64,000 nt of DNA. Source: an uncultured Clostridium sp. (GTDB lineage: Bacteria > Bacillota > Clostridia > TANB77 > CAG-508). Location: the NCBI GenBank assembly GCA_900555835.1, contig USMK01000004.1, positions 1-64,000 on the forward strand. Reading direction: 5' to 3'. Positions 57,201 to 64,000 of the stretch are shown piece after piece. The position numbers and the translations under genes were made by a program. The notes under the pieces were generated by a model, which was given only the letters and a program-made list of their open reading frames with translations, searched no databases and was not told where the DNA came from. Every line of letters starts with the position of its first letter. The stretch's first letter is position 1.

Positions 57201-57307
57201 CAACTGGTGCAAATAGAGCATACTATTTTGTACTTGGAACAGTAGTATTAGTAATACTTGCAGGAGGAATTATACTAATTAAGAAAAAGGTTATAGATAA
57301 AAAATAA
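48239..57307 (+). CDS. Giant surface protein B2 (3022 aa) with coiled-coil repeat region
   Basis: The largest gene here. A signal-like segment (about residues 7-26) leads an acidic helical region, then a long Lys/Glu/Gln-rich coiled-coil region (about 355-860) including tandem 34-37-residue repeats. A region of Trp-rich and hydrophobic segments follows (about 880-1150), then a module also found in B1 and B3 (about 1180-1310; VVGPFKVDY, EEFYIVLDKN), a helical stretch, SdrD-B-like domains (from about 1818 and 2370), and the type-B C-terminal module (IYMDEEVMQGASIQITYK). It ends in a membrane helix and the tail KKKVIDKK, without LPXTG. A stalk-and-tip architecture is likely; ligand unknown. Confidence 0.85.
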   Translation: MKKSSIIKITLLNILVLLVFMGNTFAATIITSERSTDDDEYDQKIEIDENNEEAEKFANSYDESSDKSEEQQKEEAYTLKKKIETELKNQLDDMASSAKAEIYSVIYDKEDDISSQIKEIWLQNAKKEISDENLNKILTRFEDTLIEYEEKKIDNWFNTYYTNNKDQIIKKVQLYIDEDEVKIDSAVAIVVYTATDSINTEVNKISTNILEKIPEKIKTILNRYVRVTTWEERAVEAILVEVDVDIKNSLEESFKTNFSWENDKLLEAFEQIAVVSTDMSNDFTNKTLDSIKNEYANKLGLNPWDYDFKTLFIKYGLSLFEDKLNDSWKELNNLVMDKILSVGEKEIYNNNYIKIFTEKKKTANNNYELSIKVAQQEQDEIKRQEAIQRAKNKLTEDLKNAEREADEEARNQLSSEAIKEYNETMTKLREEMKQDAVTELEKQAQELPNEIKKGAGDIFDQLTQESILLKKENTEIDNKYDKLDQDIEVKYGKRLSDEKIAERDNKLNEIQKNWETRAEEIDKKYPTKLTQEQKNQKQNEIDVAKAQKEARDAVTREKYGQELTPTQKEELKQKLDTAEANYNSRTDEINKKFDKENLTDAEKKEWDQELKQAKQDWKSNQEKINEEFEPKQLTPEEKAQMKKELSDNQDIYQNDRDNINTKYDEMTTLTPEEKAERERLIKENDQNKKEQNEAVKEEYTLPEQTEEQKAQMKAEKEENSKKRKQEKEEAKKKRQENKKKRQEEINKEWTNVKQERQDFNSWRDNTYKPQIAEIDQQLKNKDLTPEQRQELIDKKSKLETEFKERKKSLEKKEDAIREKEKSLLSDEEKKAMEATATLVGELVGTYANQLLSQLTGKLTEWAEKLGTIGSAVIKSIVSQIQNWAVSQIVNNIKQCIYGAFGVTPKYGFSAIKINWTQIGQQVLWAWAMSNEKLAQILSGFGGLPLKGDLTYEAAAEINYLFIARSGITLIPNLEFVYAKKRATKYANQYKDMGDSGIDGRDIFGVKEKKGYMPLQFLPQGSATFATTLLPYPVLIDKWDEPAVGHFEDTSWVPLPPIVWGGFVGFNVSAGAIYPQFQIYNAPLIGPFWDSAYVACEFGSASGNDSYVQRAFSATSLSTLIGAIPFEQSKYSAALVKEAKKYASFSQQVLKSLGYSNSLKDLTNQEELKVRYIADSDWFVVGPFKVDYIKSRVETEFRETDIGVMSDMKIYYTDTETGQEKEIPREAWQLMFSENGEADLDFSSDRYAESYVYPYPKEEFYIVLDKNYNADITNISKIKMKFKEMQVVLAGMYASLLYIPIGSYGWMTISWTAITRWIDRAPIGWVVNPLSMFSVTYAKRYYMNHTMEISLNKKVSSNPAYETSEYTTSATVKTEGIDSNEVLYGDEINSSLYNSISKLVTNYSKDNMDKYNTSGATFTESVGKISGIYTSADGDTEYIKAINAILKSISENDATKSLSILSRLTSSADDDFQKVATITKYVSEKPKVRELATIMDSGVDIYKNTKDDVGMEILELLNEVEILYDYDDYSKIMDSINENINLSEDKTAIFALLAQMNNEELTNEKIDSYLQTQFADLDQDKRSLISSVVKSEVSVLNNTGDLGKIITNIIEKAYGVYESKVTMSDLISTIVDSSGDKDLQNEYRTFTNLVQINKVVNQINEDSTLSSEEKYKYIQEEQIKTFKATSESAKELEKGNTKADAIEKAYGETSNIERQVFSKFQNVVKDLKQDEIENLIKSLSKSKDINNTLDIINAEVTRNNLKQDNEKAQTFIDISAGNSSLSDRTAYAQYDPNYNITKVERPDDVYYMDDNATGLTMTIAGVVWKDGHSGLQTDYDGVRMANSSGNIEAGVEGVKVTLINVKTNSVGRMKVNGKWTEAVTYTDEGGYYHLEKVESSQYYVQFTYDGQKYMATTSLSSGDKRLTVANYKQYPDLEVFNDNSKAAENEAERIAFNDKFYNIQQNMAYSKDGQPLTVNGQTVSLEYEEKDGTSSLVTLDSAGHVLPQFAMTASTKELGIMYPVDKMVTLDDETTETLTSQYLNSGLVYGKYQKTGEYMYHVNLGLVERSKLDLATTQDVYDVTTTVNEKQENYSYNQRGDLAIYDAKLKNTDAYKDITYTRELYNADYQLRLEDYSTNSLNKLDRNGNDKSSEIEKIKEVKTQEYANGGLEQRVFVTYKITLKNQSILQGATINEITDYFDSTYKLVQEDTYQNIQNAEGIAESKLVAKQSYFIVQSDNSATEYKLTWEETGMVNGLKSMHTVQTSGIGLEDVILRAQDEIYVFVTFEVEKDANRAIQLGKKQNIVEISSYTSIEVGANNKEHSIGLIDKDSAPDNITVGQSNTYEDDTDAAPVIELKLYSTDLRNVNGYVWNDDRTVKLSTGQIVGNGVREEKEELINGIRVQLVEKVTDHNTGAEYEYVWKEMYTGEDNYKHIGSSGRVTNTERGQTISTGSVISDTNLGAVQKGEYKFHDYIAGNFIVRFIYGDTYKTYLAKDSENTEGQGLNETSYNGEDYKSTAYLKGNNLYAKWYDLSGFDKEDKLYSDAKDDTTRRNKVIEYTSTLQNDKAEILASFDNRKDKYYYNTKLHQSLRDNTWMFADTAKINVNVEYNTTKSNGLSDKTYKIKNIDFGLEKRPETKIELTKEITDITIKLASGDTIINTAAGMSQNVNWTANKKNAIKGNNYKRDNLRYEYRQGRIHIYMDEEVMQGASIQITYKITVTNNSEIDYTGKDGNLGYTYFTGQVSSSDKIVTTTVNKIIDYVDNSLTFRKTDSPDWSLIETMREFTTTSTGAQVETKKMDYGEFIEKMMAQYGENYVAKNLTRFEAMFKVYQQTGQIQDFGTNLPFNGINQNKNNTSDNPAASVLSNYNVIQNMKDRKNSIGYLNEDISLVKTKSAKTTQEPITQVIVTKALENKALKPGESASVELKLSKTLSPEDEDDTLNYGNMAEILQYSNTVGRRDMDAIPGNQEPDEDPYEYDTDYTERVLITPPTGANRAYYFVLGTVVLVILAGGIILIKKKVIDKK
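49703..50440 (+). repeat. Seven tandem coiled-coil repeats of 34-37 residues in B2
   Basis: Units of about 35 residues (five heptads) recur with the pattern LTxEQKxxxxxE...I(D/N)xKY: LSDEKIAERDNKLNE, LTQEQKNQKQNEIDV, LTPTQKEELKQKLDT, LTDAEKKEWDQELKQ, LTPEEKAQMKKELSD, LTPEEKAERERLIKE, QTEEQKAQMKAEKEE. The units have diverged in both DNA and protein, so the array is old. Confidence 0.7.
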
Positions 57308-57321
57308 CAAAAGATAATAAA

Positions 57322-57396
57322 ATGACTTCTGGGGAGAAATCCCTAGAAAGTCATATATATGTATATTTTGAATGAAAAATATACATATATATGACT
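57322..57396 (+). promoter_or_regulatory. Two mutually exclusive hairpins between B2 and A3
   Basis: Stem 1 pairs ATGACTTCTGGGGA (57322-57335) with TCCCTAGAAAGTCAT (57340-57354), with a bulge. Stem 2 is a perfect 21-bp inverted repeat (57349-57369 with 57376-57396). Bases 57349-57354 belong to both stems, so the two cannot form together. No long T run follows stem 1. It may be a terminator/antiterminator or an mRNA-stability element. Confidence 0.5.
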
Positions 57397-57454
57397 TAAA
57401 AGACTACAAATACACAATTTTTTTACAGAAAACACAAAAAAATCACAAAAAATA

Positions 57455-57483
57455 TTGAAAAAGTTGACATAAGAATGTATAAT
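57455..57483 (+). promoter_or_regulatory. Promoter of A3-B3
   Basis: TTGAAA (57455-57460), 17-base spacer, TATAAT (57478-57483) with TG one base upstream (57476-57477). It gives A3-B3 its own transcript, separate from A2-B2. Confidence 0.65.
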
Positions 57484-57533
57484 AGAGAATAGAGTTAAAA
57501 TAGCCATAATTCTTTTATTGGGAGGAATAAAAA

Positions 57534-60500
57534 ATGCAAAAAAATGTAAAAAAAGTATCATTGCTTGAAAAATTTATTATATCTATATTGATAATAAGTT
57601 TAACAATGACAAATTTTTTTGTTGTAGGAGAAAGTTTAGTATCATATGCAAAAGATTTTGTACTTGATAGTCAAACAGAAGCAACATTAAATAAAAATGT
57701 TAAATTTGATACATATTTTAAATCAGATAATGGTAATACTCATTATCTTGTTTGTGATGTTAATGAACAAAATTCAGATATGGTATTAAATTTAAGTGTT
57801 GATTCAGGATATTTAAAAAATGCCAAAATCGAATTACAAAATCCTAACTATGTTGTAAGAAATGTAGTAGATAATTCAGAAAAAGTTCAAGATGCAACAA
57901 ATACTACAATTTCTTTAAAACAAATAAATGCAGGAGAGCAATTAAGTGTTGGATTAGTAATTGAAAGCAACATAGCAGATAATGTAAAACTAGAAGATGT
58001 AAGCAAAGATAGTAAAGTAGTTTTAAAAGCAATATATGTAGACGAAAAAGGAAAAGAAATTGAACTTGAAAAAGAAGTTACCTTAAATATTTCTTGGACA
58101 GGTAATTATGAAACTGAAACAAATAGTGAACTTGTAAAATACACAAATTTTGTACAGAACGGAGAAGAAAAAGTTTTAGTACAAGTATTAGCAAAAGCAA
58201 ATGTAAAATTTGATGGAAAGAAATTACCAGTAAAAGAAAATAATATAGAAGTAACAGTTCCAAGTCTAGCAGGAGCAAATCCAGAGAAAGTTATAGTTTC
58301 AGCTAAAAACACAATGGAAACAAATGGAAAAGGAGAAGATACAGCTACTATACCAGAAGAAAATATAACAATAGAAAATGGAATTGCTAAAATTAAAATA
58401 GAGAATAAAGAAGAAAACGGAAATGTTTGGGCTGGAAGTGGAGAAGACGAAATTGTATTAACATATATTTACAATAAAAAAGATATGTTAACATCAGAAA
58501 TGACAATAGAAGAAAAAGTAAGTTCAGAAATATCAATGTACAATGGAAACAATGTTTCAATTGCAAAAGGAGAAAATGCAAATATATTTAACTTAGCAGA
58601 AACAAAAGGAAATGTTATTTCATTAGAAACAATTTCTGCAAATTCAGAAATTAGCAAAGGACAAATGTATGCAAATGCAATTTCTGATAATAAACAATAT
58701 AAAACAGAATTCAATACAAAATCAATTGTAGAAATTGCATATAAAGATTTAGCATCTGAATTAAAAATAGTAGATGCTGGTACATATTTTAAAGATGCAA
58801 ATAACAACAAATACACAATTAGTAATGTATATTACAAAAATATAAGCATAAGCAAAGCTAATTTTGAAAAAATCCTAGGAACAGATGGAGAAATTAAAAT
58901 ATTAAATGAAAACGGAAATATTATTTCTGTAATAAATAGTACATCAACTGTTAATCAAGATGGAAATTATACATTTGATTTTGCTAGTAATTATACTAAT
59001 GTAATAATTGAAACAACAAAACCAATAGCAGAAGGAAATTTATGTATCAATTCTGAAAAAGTAATTGATGGAAGCCTAGAATATTCAAAAGCTATGATTG
59101 AAAGATTTGCTAGTATAGATAATGATGTTAGATTACAAGAAAAAATAAATAACGAATTTGCAAATGTAGACAACCAAAACATAGAAATAGCACTTACAGA
59201 AACAAATACAAATGCAAATATTACATTAAATAAAACTACATTATCTACAATAGTAAATAATGAAGATGTTGAATTAAAGATTGAATTAGACAATAGCAGA
59301 GAAGATTCAGATATGTATGTAAACGGAACTTTTAAAGTAGAATTCCCAAAATACATTGAAGATGTTAATATTAAAAATTATAACATATTATATGCAGAAG
59401 GATTAAATATAAAAAATATAAACAAACAAGAAGAAAATGGGCAAATTGTACTATACATCACATTAGAAGGAACAGAGCAAGGATTTAGTACAGGAACTGT
59501 AACAAATGGAACAAACATTATTTTAGGAATGGACATAAAAACAGAATTATTAACCCCATCTTCAAAGGATTTAATAAAAATGTATTATGTACAAGATAAT
59601 GCAATATCATACAAAACACAGGTAGAACAATTAGGATATGCAGAAACAGAAATCAATTTTGCCGCACCAACAGGAATGCTTGCAGTAAATAAAATTTCTG
59701 GATATGACGAAACAGGAAAGAGTATAATTTCTGTAAATCAAGGAACTCTTGTAGATAAAATTAAAATGGATTCAGATTCTAAAAATGCAAAAATGGATTT
59801 AATGTTAATAAACAATACAGGAAGCACTTGTGATGATGTAAAAGTATTAGGAAGAATTCCTTTTGAAGGAAACAAAAAAATAGGAACAGATGAAGAACTA
59901 CAAACAACGGTAAATACAACAATGATACAAGGAATTAACATTGATTCAGAAATCGCACAAAATGCAAAAATCTATTATTCAGAAAATGGAGAAGCAACAG
60001 ACGATTTAAACAATAGTGCAAATATGTGGCAAGAAACAGTAGAAGATTTTAGCAAAATAAAATCATATATGATAGTATTTGAAAATTACAAATTAGAACA
60101 AGGGCAAACAATTAATATGTCTTACAATTTTATAGTACCAGAAATGATAGACCTAAACAATTCTTTATATGGTACATTTGGAGCAAACTACGAAAAAAAT
60201 TCTGAAATAGGAACAACACAAGAACAATCAGTAGCTGATGTAGTAGGATTAACAACAGGAACAGGACCTAAAATGAACATAAGCCAAACAGTATCAGTTG
60301 GAGAAAATGGAGTTATTCAAGAAGGTCAAATTGTAAAATATACTTTCTCAATAAAGAATGAAGGAAATACAGATATAGAAAATTTGAAAGTAAAAAATTT
60401 ATTACCAGATTATTCTACATATGGGGAGTATAAAGAACCAGAAGGTATGGGACCAGAAGAAAATACATTTGTTGCATTAGAAACATTAAAGGATGGAGAA

Positions 60501-62720
60501 ACAGGAAAACAATATGTTGAATTTGACATAGGAACAGTAAAACCAGAAGAAACAGTAACAAAAGAAATTCTTGTTAAATTTGCTGAATTACCAACAATTT
60601 CTTCATACTATGCTGACAATGAAAACTTCTTCTATGACGAAGAAAGCCAAAAATATTTTATAGTAACAAAAAATGAAGATGGAACATATACAGAACAAGA
60701 AATAACAAGTTTGCCTGAAATTACAGTAAATAATATACTAAAAATAACTGCTACTGATTTAGAACTAAAAACAGCTGAAGGACAATCTAATAAAATAGAA
60801 AAAACAACAATTCAATTAAGCGAAAAATCAAGTAAAGCAGAAACAAAACCACTAAAAGAAAACGAAGAAGTAACATATACTATATTGGTAAATAATACAA
60901 CAGATAAAGATATAAATAATGTAATTGTAGAAAAAATAATACCAGAAGGATTAAAATATTCAAAAATTTATATTGAGGTATATAATGAAGAAAAAGAAGA
61001 ATTTGAAATAGGGACAGAAGGAACATATGATTCTACATCAAGAAAAGCAAGCTTAACAATTCCTGCACTTGCCGCTGGCAGTGAAGAAACAGTGATTGTA
61101 AAAGCTACAACCGAAAAACTAAAAGATAATGAATATAGTAAAACAATAACTTCAAGTTCAACTGTGTATGAACAAGGAAGTTCTAGCAAATTTGTAACAA
61201 CAGAGGTGAAAAATATAGTAGCAAAACCTAAGTTGACTGTTAATCTAACAGATAATGCTAATGGAGAGTATGTAACAGAAGGCGATTTAGTAATATTTAA
61301 ATTAGAAATAAAAAATGAAGGAGTTATAGATTCTGGCGATATTTCTATTATTGACGAACTTAACGAATATTTCACACCATCATCAATTTCTTACTATGTA
61401 AATAATGGTGAGAAATCTAGTATGGCTGTTAAGGATAATCATATATTGCTAGAAAAATCAATTAAAGCAGGAGAAACCTTAACTGTTGAGTTGACTGTTA
61501 AAGCAGGAGAAATACCAAATGATTTAAAAGAACTTACAGTAGAAAATGAATTTATATTATTAGGAGATAATATAGAAAAAATAACATCAAATAAAATAAC
61601 AAAAACAATAGAACAATCAACAGAACCAAACAAACCAGACAATGGTGGCAACTCAGGAGGCAATAATTCAGGAGATAACAAGCCAGAAGAAATAAAAACA
61701 TACAAAATTAAAGGTACTGCTTGGTTAGATTCAAATAATAATGGACAGAGAGAGTCAAACGAAAAATTATTTGGAGATATTAGAGTAACATTGATAAATG
61801 CAAAAACAGGAGATATAATCCTAGATAGAACAACCGGCAAAGCAAAAGAAACAACAACATCAAGTGAAGGAAAATACGAATTCGATAATTTACGTCAAGG
61901 AGAATACATTGTTGTATTCTACATAGATAACACAATTTATGGAGTAACAGAATATGCAAAATCAGGAGTAGATAGTGAATATAATTCAGATGTTATATTA
62001 ACAACTATGACTGAAAATGGAGAACAAAAAACAGTTGCTGTAACTAATACAATAAAAATAGAAGAAAAGAGTATTTCTGGAATGGATATTGGTTTAGTTA
62101 CAAATAAAACAGCTGACTTAAAATTAGACAAATATGTAAGTACAATAACAGTTCAAAATAAAGATGGGGTTAAAACATATAATTATTCAGAAACAACACT
62201 TGCAAAATTAGAAATTGCAGCAAAAAGAATGAGTGGCTCAGTAGTTGTTGTTGAATATGTAATGGTAGTTACTAATGAAGGTAATATACCAATGTATGCA
62301 AAAAATGTAGTAGATTATATGCCAAAAGATATGAAGTTTAATTCAGACTTAAATAGCAATTGGTATGCAGGAAACGATGGAAACCTATATTCTACTGAAC
62401 TTGCAAATACAGTTATAAATCCAGGGGAAAGCAAGAATATTAAACTGGTATTAACAAAAACAATGACAGATAACAATACTGGAATTTCAAATAATAGAGC
62501 AGAAATTTATGAACAATACAATGAATTAGGACTAGTAGATGTAGACTCAACACCAGGAAACCAAGCACAAGGTGAAGACGATTTAGGAACAGCAAATGTA
62601 ATTATAAATGTTAAAACAGGAGAAGGAGTAACATACACTTGTACAATACTTGTAGGAATGGTAATGTTAATAACTGGAATATATTTTATCAGAAAGAAAA
62701 CAGCAAGATATTATAATTAG
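57534..62720 (+). CDS. Giant surface protein A3
   Basis: A 1728-aa paralogue of A1 and A2. N-terminal hydrophobic segment (about residues 12-40, IISILIISLTMTNFFVVG), type-A domain (LNKNVKFDTYFKSDNGNTHY), long beta regions, DUF11-like domains (about 915-1010, 1090-1190, 1235-1330) and a Gly/Asn linker. An SdrD-B-like domain (about 1392-1500, GTAWLDSNNNGQRESNEK) and a C-terminal DUF11-like domain very close to A2 (NWYAGNDGNLYSTELANT) precede a membrane helix and basic end. No LPXTG. GGGAGGA precedes the start. B3 begins 13 bases downstream. A2-B2 and A3-B3 look like a tandem duplication that has diverged strongly in the N-terminal two thirds. Confidence 0.85.
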   Translation: MQKNVKKVSLLEKFIISILIISLTMTNFFVVGESLVSYAKDFVLDSQTEATLNKNVKFDTYFKSDNGNTHYLVCDVNEQNSDMVLNLSVDSGYLKNAKIELQNPNYVVRNVVDNSEKVQDATNTTISLKQINAGEQLSVGLVIESNIADNVKLEDVSKDSKVVLKAIYVDEKGKEIELEKEVTLNISWTGNYETETNSELVKYTNFVQNGEEKVLVQVLAKANVKFDGKKLPVKENNIEVTVPSLAGANPEKVIVSAKNTMETNGKGEDTATIPEENITIENGIAKIKIENKEENGNVWAGSGEDEIVLTYIYNKKDMLTSEMTIEEKVSSEISMYNGNNVSIAKGENANIFNLAETKGNVISLETISANSEISKGQMYANAISDNKQYKTEFNTKSIVEIAYKDLASELKIVDAGTYFKDANNNKYTISNVYYKNISISKANFEKILGTDGEIKILNENGNIISVINSTSTVNQDGNYTFDFASNYTNVIIETTKPIAEGNLCINSEKVIDGSLEYSKAMIERFASIDNDVRLQEKINNEFANVDNQNIEIALTETNTNANITLNKTTLSTIVNNEDVELKIELDNSREDSDMYVNGTFKVEFPKYIEDVNIKNYNILYAEGLNIKNINKQEENGQIVLYITLEGTEQGFSTGTVTNGTNIILGMDIKTELLTPSSKDLIKMYYVQDNAISYKTQVEQLGYAETEINFAAPTGMLAVNKISGYDETGKSIISVNQGTLVDKIKMDSDSKNAKMDLMLINNTGSTCDDVKVLGRIPFEGNKKIGTDEELQTTVNTTMIQGINIDSEIAQNAKIYYSENGEATDDLNNSANMWQETVEDFSKIKSYMIVFENYKLEQGQTINMSYNFIVPEMIDLNNSLYGTFGANYEKNSEIGTTQEQSVADVVGLTTGTGPKMNISQTVSVGENGVIQEGQIVKYTFSIKNEGNTDIENLKVKNLLPDYSTYGEYKEPEGMGPEENTFVALETLKDGETGKQYVEFDIGTVKPEETVTKEILVKFAELPTISSYYADNENFFYDEESQKYFIVTKNEDGTYTEQEITSLPEITVNNILKITATDLELKTAEGQSNKIEKTTIQLSEKSSKAETKPLKENEEVTYTILVNNTTDKDINNVIVEKIIPEGLKYSKIYIEVYNEEKEEFEIGTEGTYDSTSRKASLTIPALAAGSEETVIVKATTEKLKDNEYSKTITSSSTVYEQGSSSKFVTTEVKNIVAKPKLTVNLTDNANGEYVTEGDLVIFKLEIKNEGVIDSGDISIIDELNEYFTPSSISYYVNNGEKSSMAVKDNHILLEKSIKAGETLTVELTVKAGEIPNDLKELTVENEFILLGDNIEKITSNKITKTIEQSTEPNKPDNGGNSGGNNSGDNKPEEIKTYKIKGTAWLDSNNNGQRESNEKLFGDIRVTLINAKTGDIILDRTTGKAKETTTSSEGKYEFDNLRQGEYIVVFYIDNTIYGVTEYAKSGVDSEYNSDVILTTMTENGEQKTVAVTNTIKIEEKSISGMDIGLVTNKTADLKLDKYVSTITVQNKDGVKTYNYSETTLAKLEIAAKRMSGSVVVVEYVMVVTNEGNIPMYAKNVVDYMPKDMKFNSDLNSNWYAGNDGNLYSTELANTVINPGESKNIKLVLTKTMTDNNTGISNNRAEIYEQYNELGLVDVDSTPGNQAQGEDDLGTANVIINVKTGEGVTYTCTILVGMVMLITGIYFIRKKTARYYN

Positions 62721-62733
62721 GAGGTGAAAAAGA

Positions 62734-64000
62734 ATGAGTAGAACAAAGAAGATATTAATGATATTAAGTTTAATGATAATAATGTTAATACCAACCAATG
62801 CTATGGCAGCAACTGAGTATGATTGGACCGATCCTGAAACAAATATCCAATTTAAGATATCGATAAACGAAAATGGAAAAGTAGTAGCAAATGCCGTAGG
62901 AGAAAAAACATGGCTTAACAGTGTAACCGAGTATAAAAAATATAGAGAAGCACTTGTAAGAGCCCAAGCACAAGGTATGGTAATTGATGAGAGTGGAGCA
63001 ACTGGCGATAATAAAACAGAAGGACAAGAAGAAAGAAAGGAAACGACTTCAACATCAGGCATAGTGATAACTCCTGATAGTTTAAGGGATATTTCAAAAA
63101 TCAATAAAGGTAGTTTAGGCTGGGGAGGAAACCTATTTTGTATAGAGCATTATAATAATAATATTGCCGAAGGTACAGGAAAAAATAAAATAACTGTTGC
63201 TGGAAGAGTAATTGATTTATCAACAATTACAAAAGAAGGAATTAAAATAGGACAGGGTAAAACACCTCAATCTGGAACTATAACAGCAAGTCCAACTCAA
63301 CCAAGTCAAGGAATGGTTACAGATGATGCCAGATACACTGTAGAAAGTAAAGAAACCATAGGAAAAACATATGAATCAGCGGCTGTTGCATATATTGCTT
63401 CAAGAGTAAATGATGCGAATGATAATGGAAATAAGTTAGAAAACTATATGCAGTTAGCAATATGGGAAGATGACTATTTTAAATTAAATGGAGGTCAAAC
63501 TACTGGAAAATTTACAGGAGGACTATTAGAAGAAGCAAAAGCATATCAAGCTTATAGAAAAGAAATAGAAAATTGGAAAAGAAGCAACAAAATTATAAAA
63601 GATGGAATTATAGAACAAAATGTTGCAACAGATATAAAAAATAATGTACAAAAATTAGGACCATATACTCTAAACTATGTAAGAGGATTTTCTAATATAC
63701 AAGGAAGAGAATTCGTCGATTTTGGTGGAATAAAGGAAATAGTTTTATATAATCAAGATGGAAAAGAAATTCCAGCAGATGCTTGGAAAATAGAATTCAA
63801 ATCAAACAGACAAGTAAGTGAAGATGATAAGGAATATTTATCAAAATTTCCTGCTAGTGATGAAGAATTTTATATTGTGTTAGATATAAATAAATTACCA
63901 GAAGGAACTACAAAATTAGGAAAAATAGCATATAAATACAGGGAATTACATATAACAGCAGATGTTACCGTATATAAGGGAAGTGTAACAAAAGCAGATA
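62734..64000 (+). CDS. Surface protein B3, N-terminal 422 residues (cut by window end), with thioester-like domain
   Basis: Starts MSRTKKILMILSLMIIMLIP with a clear signal peptide ending near NAMAA. Residues about 125-260 contain Cys136 in LFCIEHYN and Gln240 in MQLAIWED; a (Y/F)C motif and a QxAIW motif about 100-150 residues apart are the signature of internal Cys-Gln thioester domains of Gram-positive adhesins. After this comes the module shared with B1 and B2 (about 305-415; KLGPYTLNY, DEEFYIVLD). AGGAGG precedes the ATG. The frame is open to the last base, so the 3' part is missing. Confidence 0.85.
   Translation, partial: MSRTKKILMILSLMIIMLIPTNAMAATEYDWTDPETNIQFKISINENGKVVANAVGEKTWLNSVTEYKKYREALVRAQAQGMVIDESGATGDNKTEGQEERKETTSTSGIVITPDSLRDISKINKGSLGWGGNLFCIEHYNNNIAEGTGKNKITVAGRVIDLSTITKEGIKIGQGKTPQSGTITASPTQPSQGMVTDDARYTVESKETIGKTYESAAVAYIASRVNDANDNGNKLENYMQLAIWEDDYFKLNGGQTTGKFTGGLLEEAKAYQAYRKEIENWKRSNKIIKDGIIEQNVATDIKNNVQKLGPYTLNYVRGFSNIQGREFVDFGGIKEIVLYNQDGKEIPADAWKIEFKSNRQVSEDDKEYLSKFPASDEEFYIVLDINKLPEGTTKLGKIAYKYRELHITADVTVYKGSVTKAD

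Noticed and set aside
11392..64000. Sortase-anchored surface proteins
   Set aside because: None of the complete A or B proteins has an LPXTG-like motif before its C-terminal helix, and no sortase gene is in the window.

Overview
The window looks like a chromosomal piece of an AT-rich, Gram-positive, probably anaerobic and spore-forming member of the Clostridia. It carries spoIIE, a CoA-dehydratase-type activase/reductase, a DUF4364 regulator, acyl-ACP thioesterase and a GITL-type prepilin, and nearly all arginine is AGA. I see no rRNA, tRNA, CRISPR array, transposase or phage module.

Layout. 1-600: a palindromic terminator and a type I toxin/antisense-RNA-like locus. 618-3701: murF, yqeK and a DnaJ-like co-chaperone. 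3731-6634: two unrecognised genes and a lone VirD4/TraG-type coupling ATPase. 6706-11043 (-): a 1446-residue fused activase/reductase. 11121-11345 (-): a probable structured RNA. 11392-27299: surface protein A1, a CNNM/CBS membrane protein, a Fic enzyme behind an array of palindromes, and the 2721-residue surface protein B1. 27300-28470: an orphan antisense RNA, a DUF4364 gene and a second copy of the toxin locus. 28707-37156: spoIIE, acyl-ACP thioesterase, WG-repeat protein, acpS, tatD, htpX, lemA and a membrane-anchored protein. 37174-37438: a third toxin/antisense locus. 37631-42580: htrA, a pilin-like protein, rnhB, a pyrimidine phosphorylase and three small unrecognised genes. 42939-64000: two tandem pairs of giant surface proteins (A2-B2, A3-B3), the last running off the edge.

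Main discovery. Five genes (murF, giant B1, acyl-ACP thioesterase, tatD, htpX) are interrupted by frameshifts, and every one lies at an in-frame CGG codon followed by A. Skipping only the C, so that CGGA is read as GGA (Gly), restores a full-length protein each time. B1 needs two consecutive skips and has two CGG codons exactly in place. Scanning all other coding sequence by eye (about 19,800 codons in total) I found no other in-frame CGG, although CGG is frequent out of frame. This points to +1 recoding at an unassigned CGG codon (skipping, or decoding of CGGA as a four-base glycine codon), not to random pseudogenes.

The other theme is the cell surface. Type A proteins (about 1640-1770 aa) and type B proteins (2700-3000 aa) each have an N-terminal hydrophobic segment, DUF11/SdrD-B-like beta domains and a C-terminal membrane helix with a basic tail instead of LPXTG. 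B1 and B3 carry Cys/Gln pairs resembling internal-thioester adhesin domains. Four compact convergent sRNA loci resemble type I toxin-antitoxin systems.
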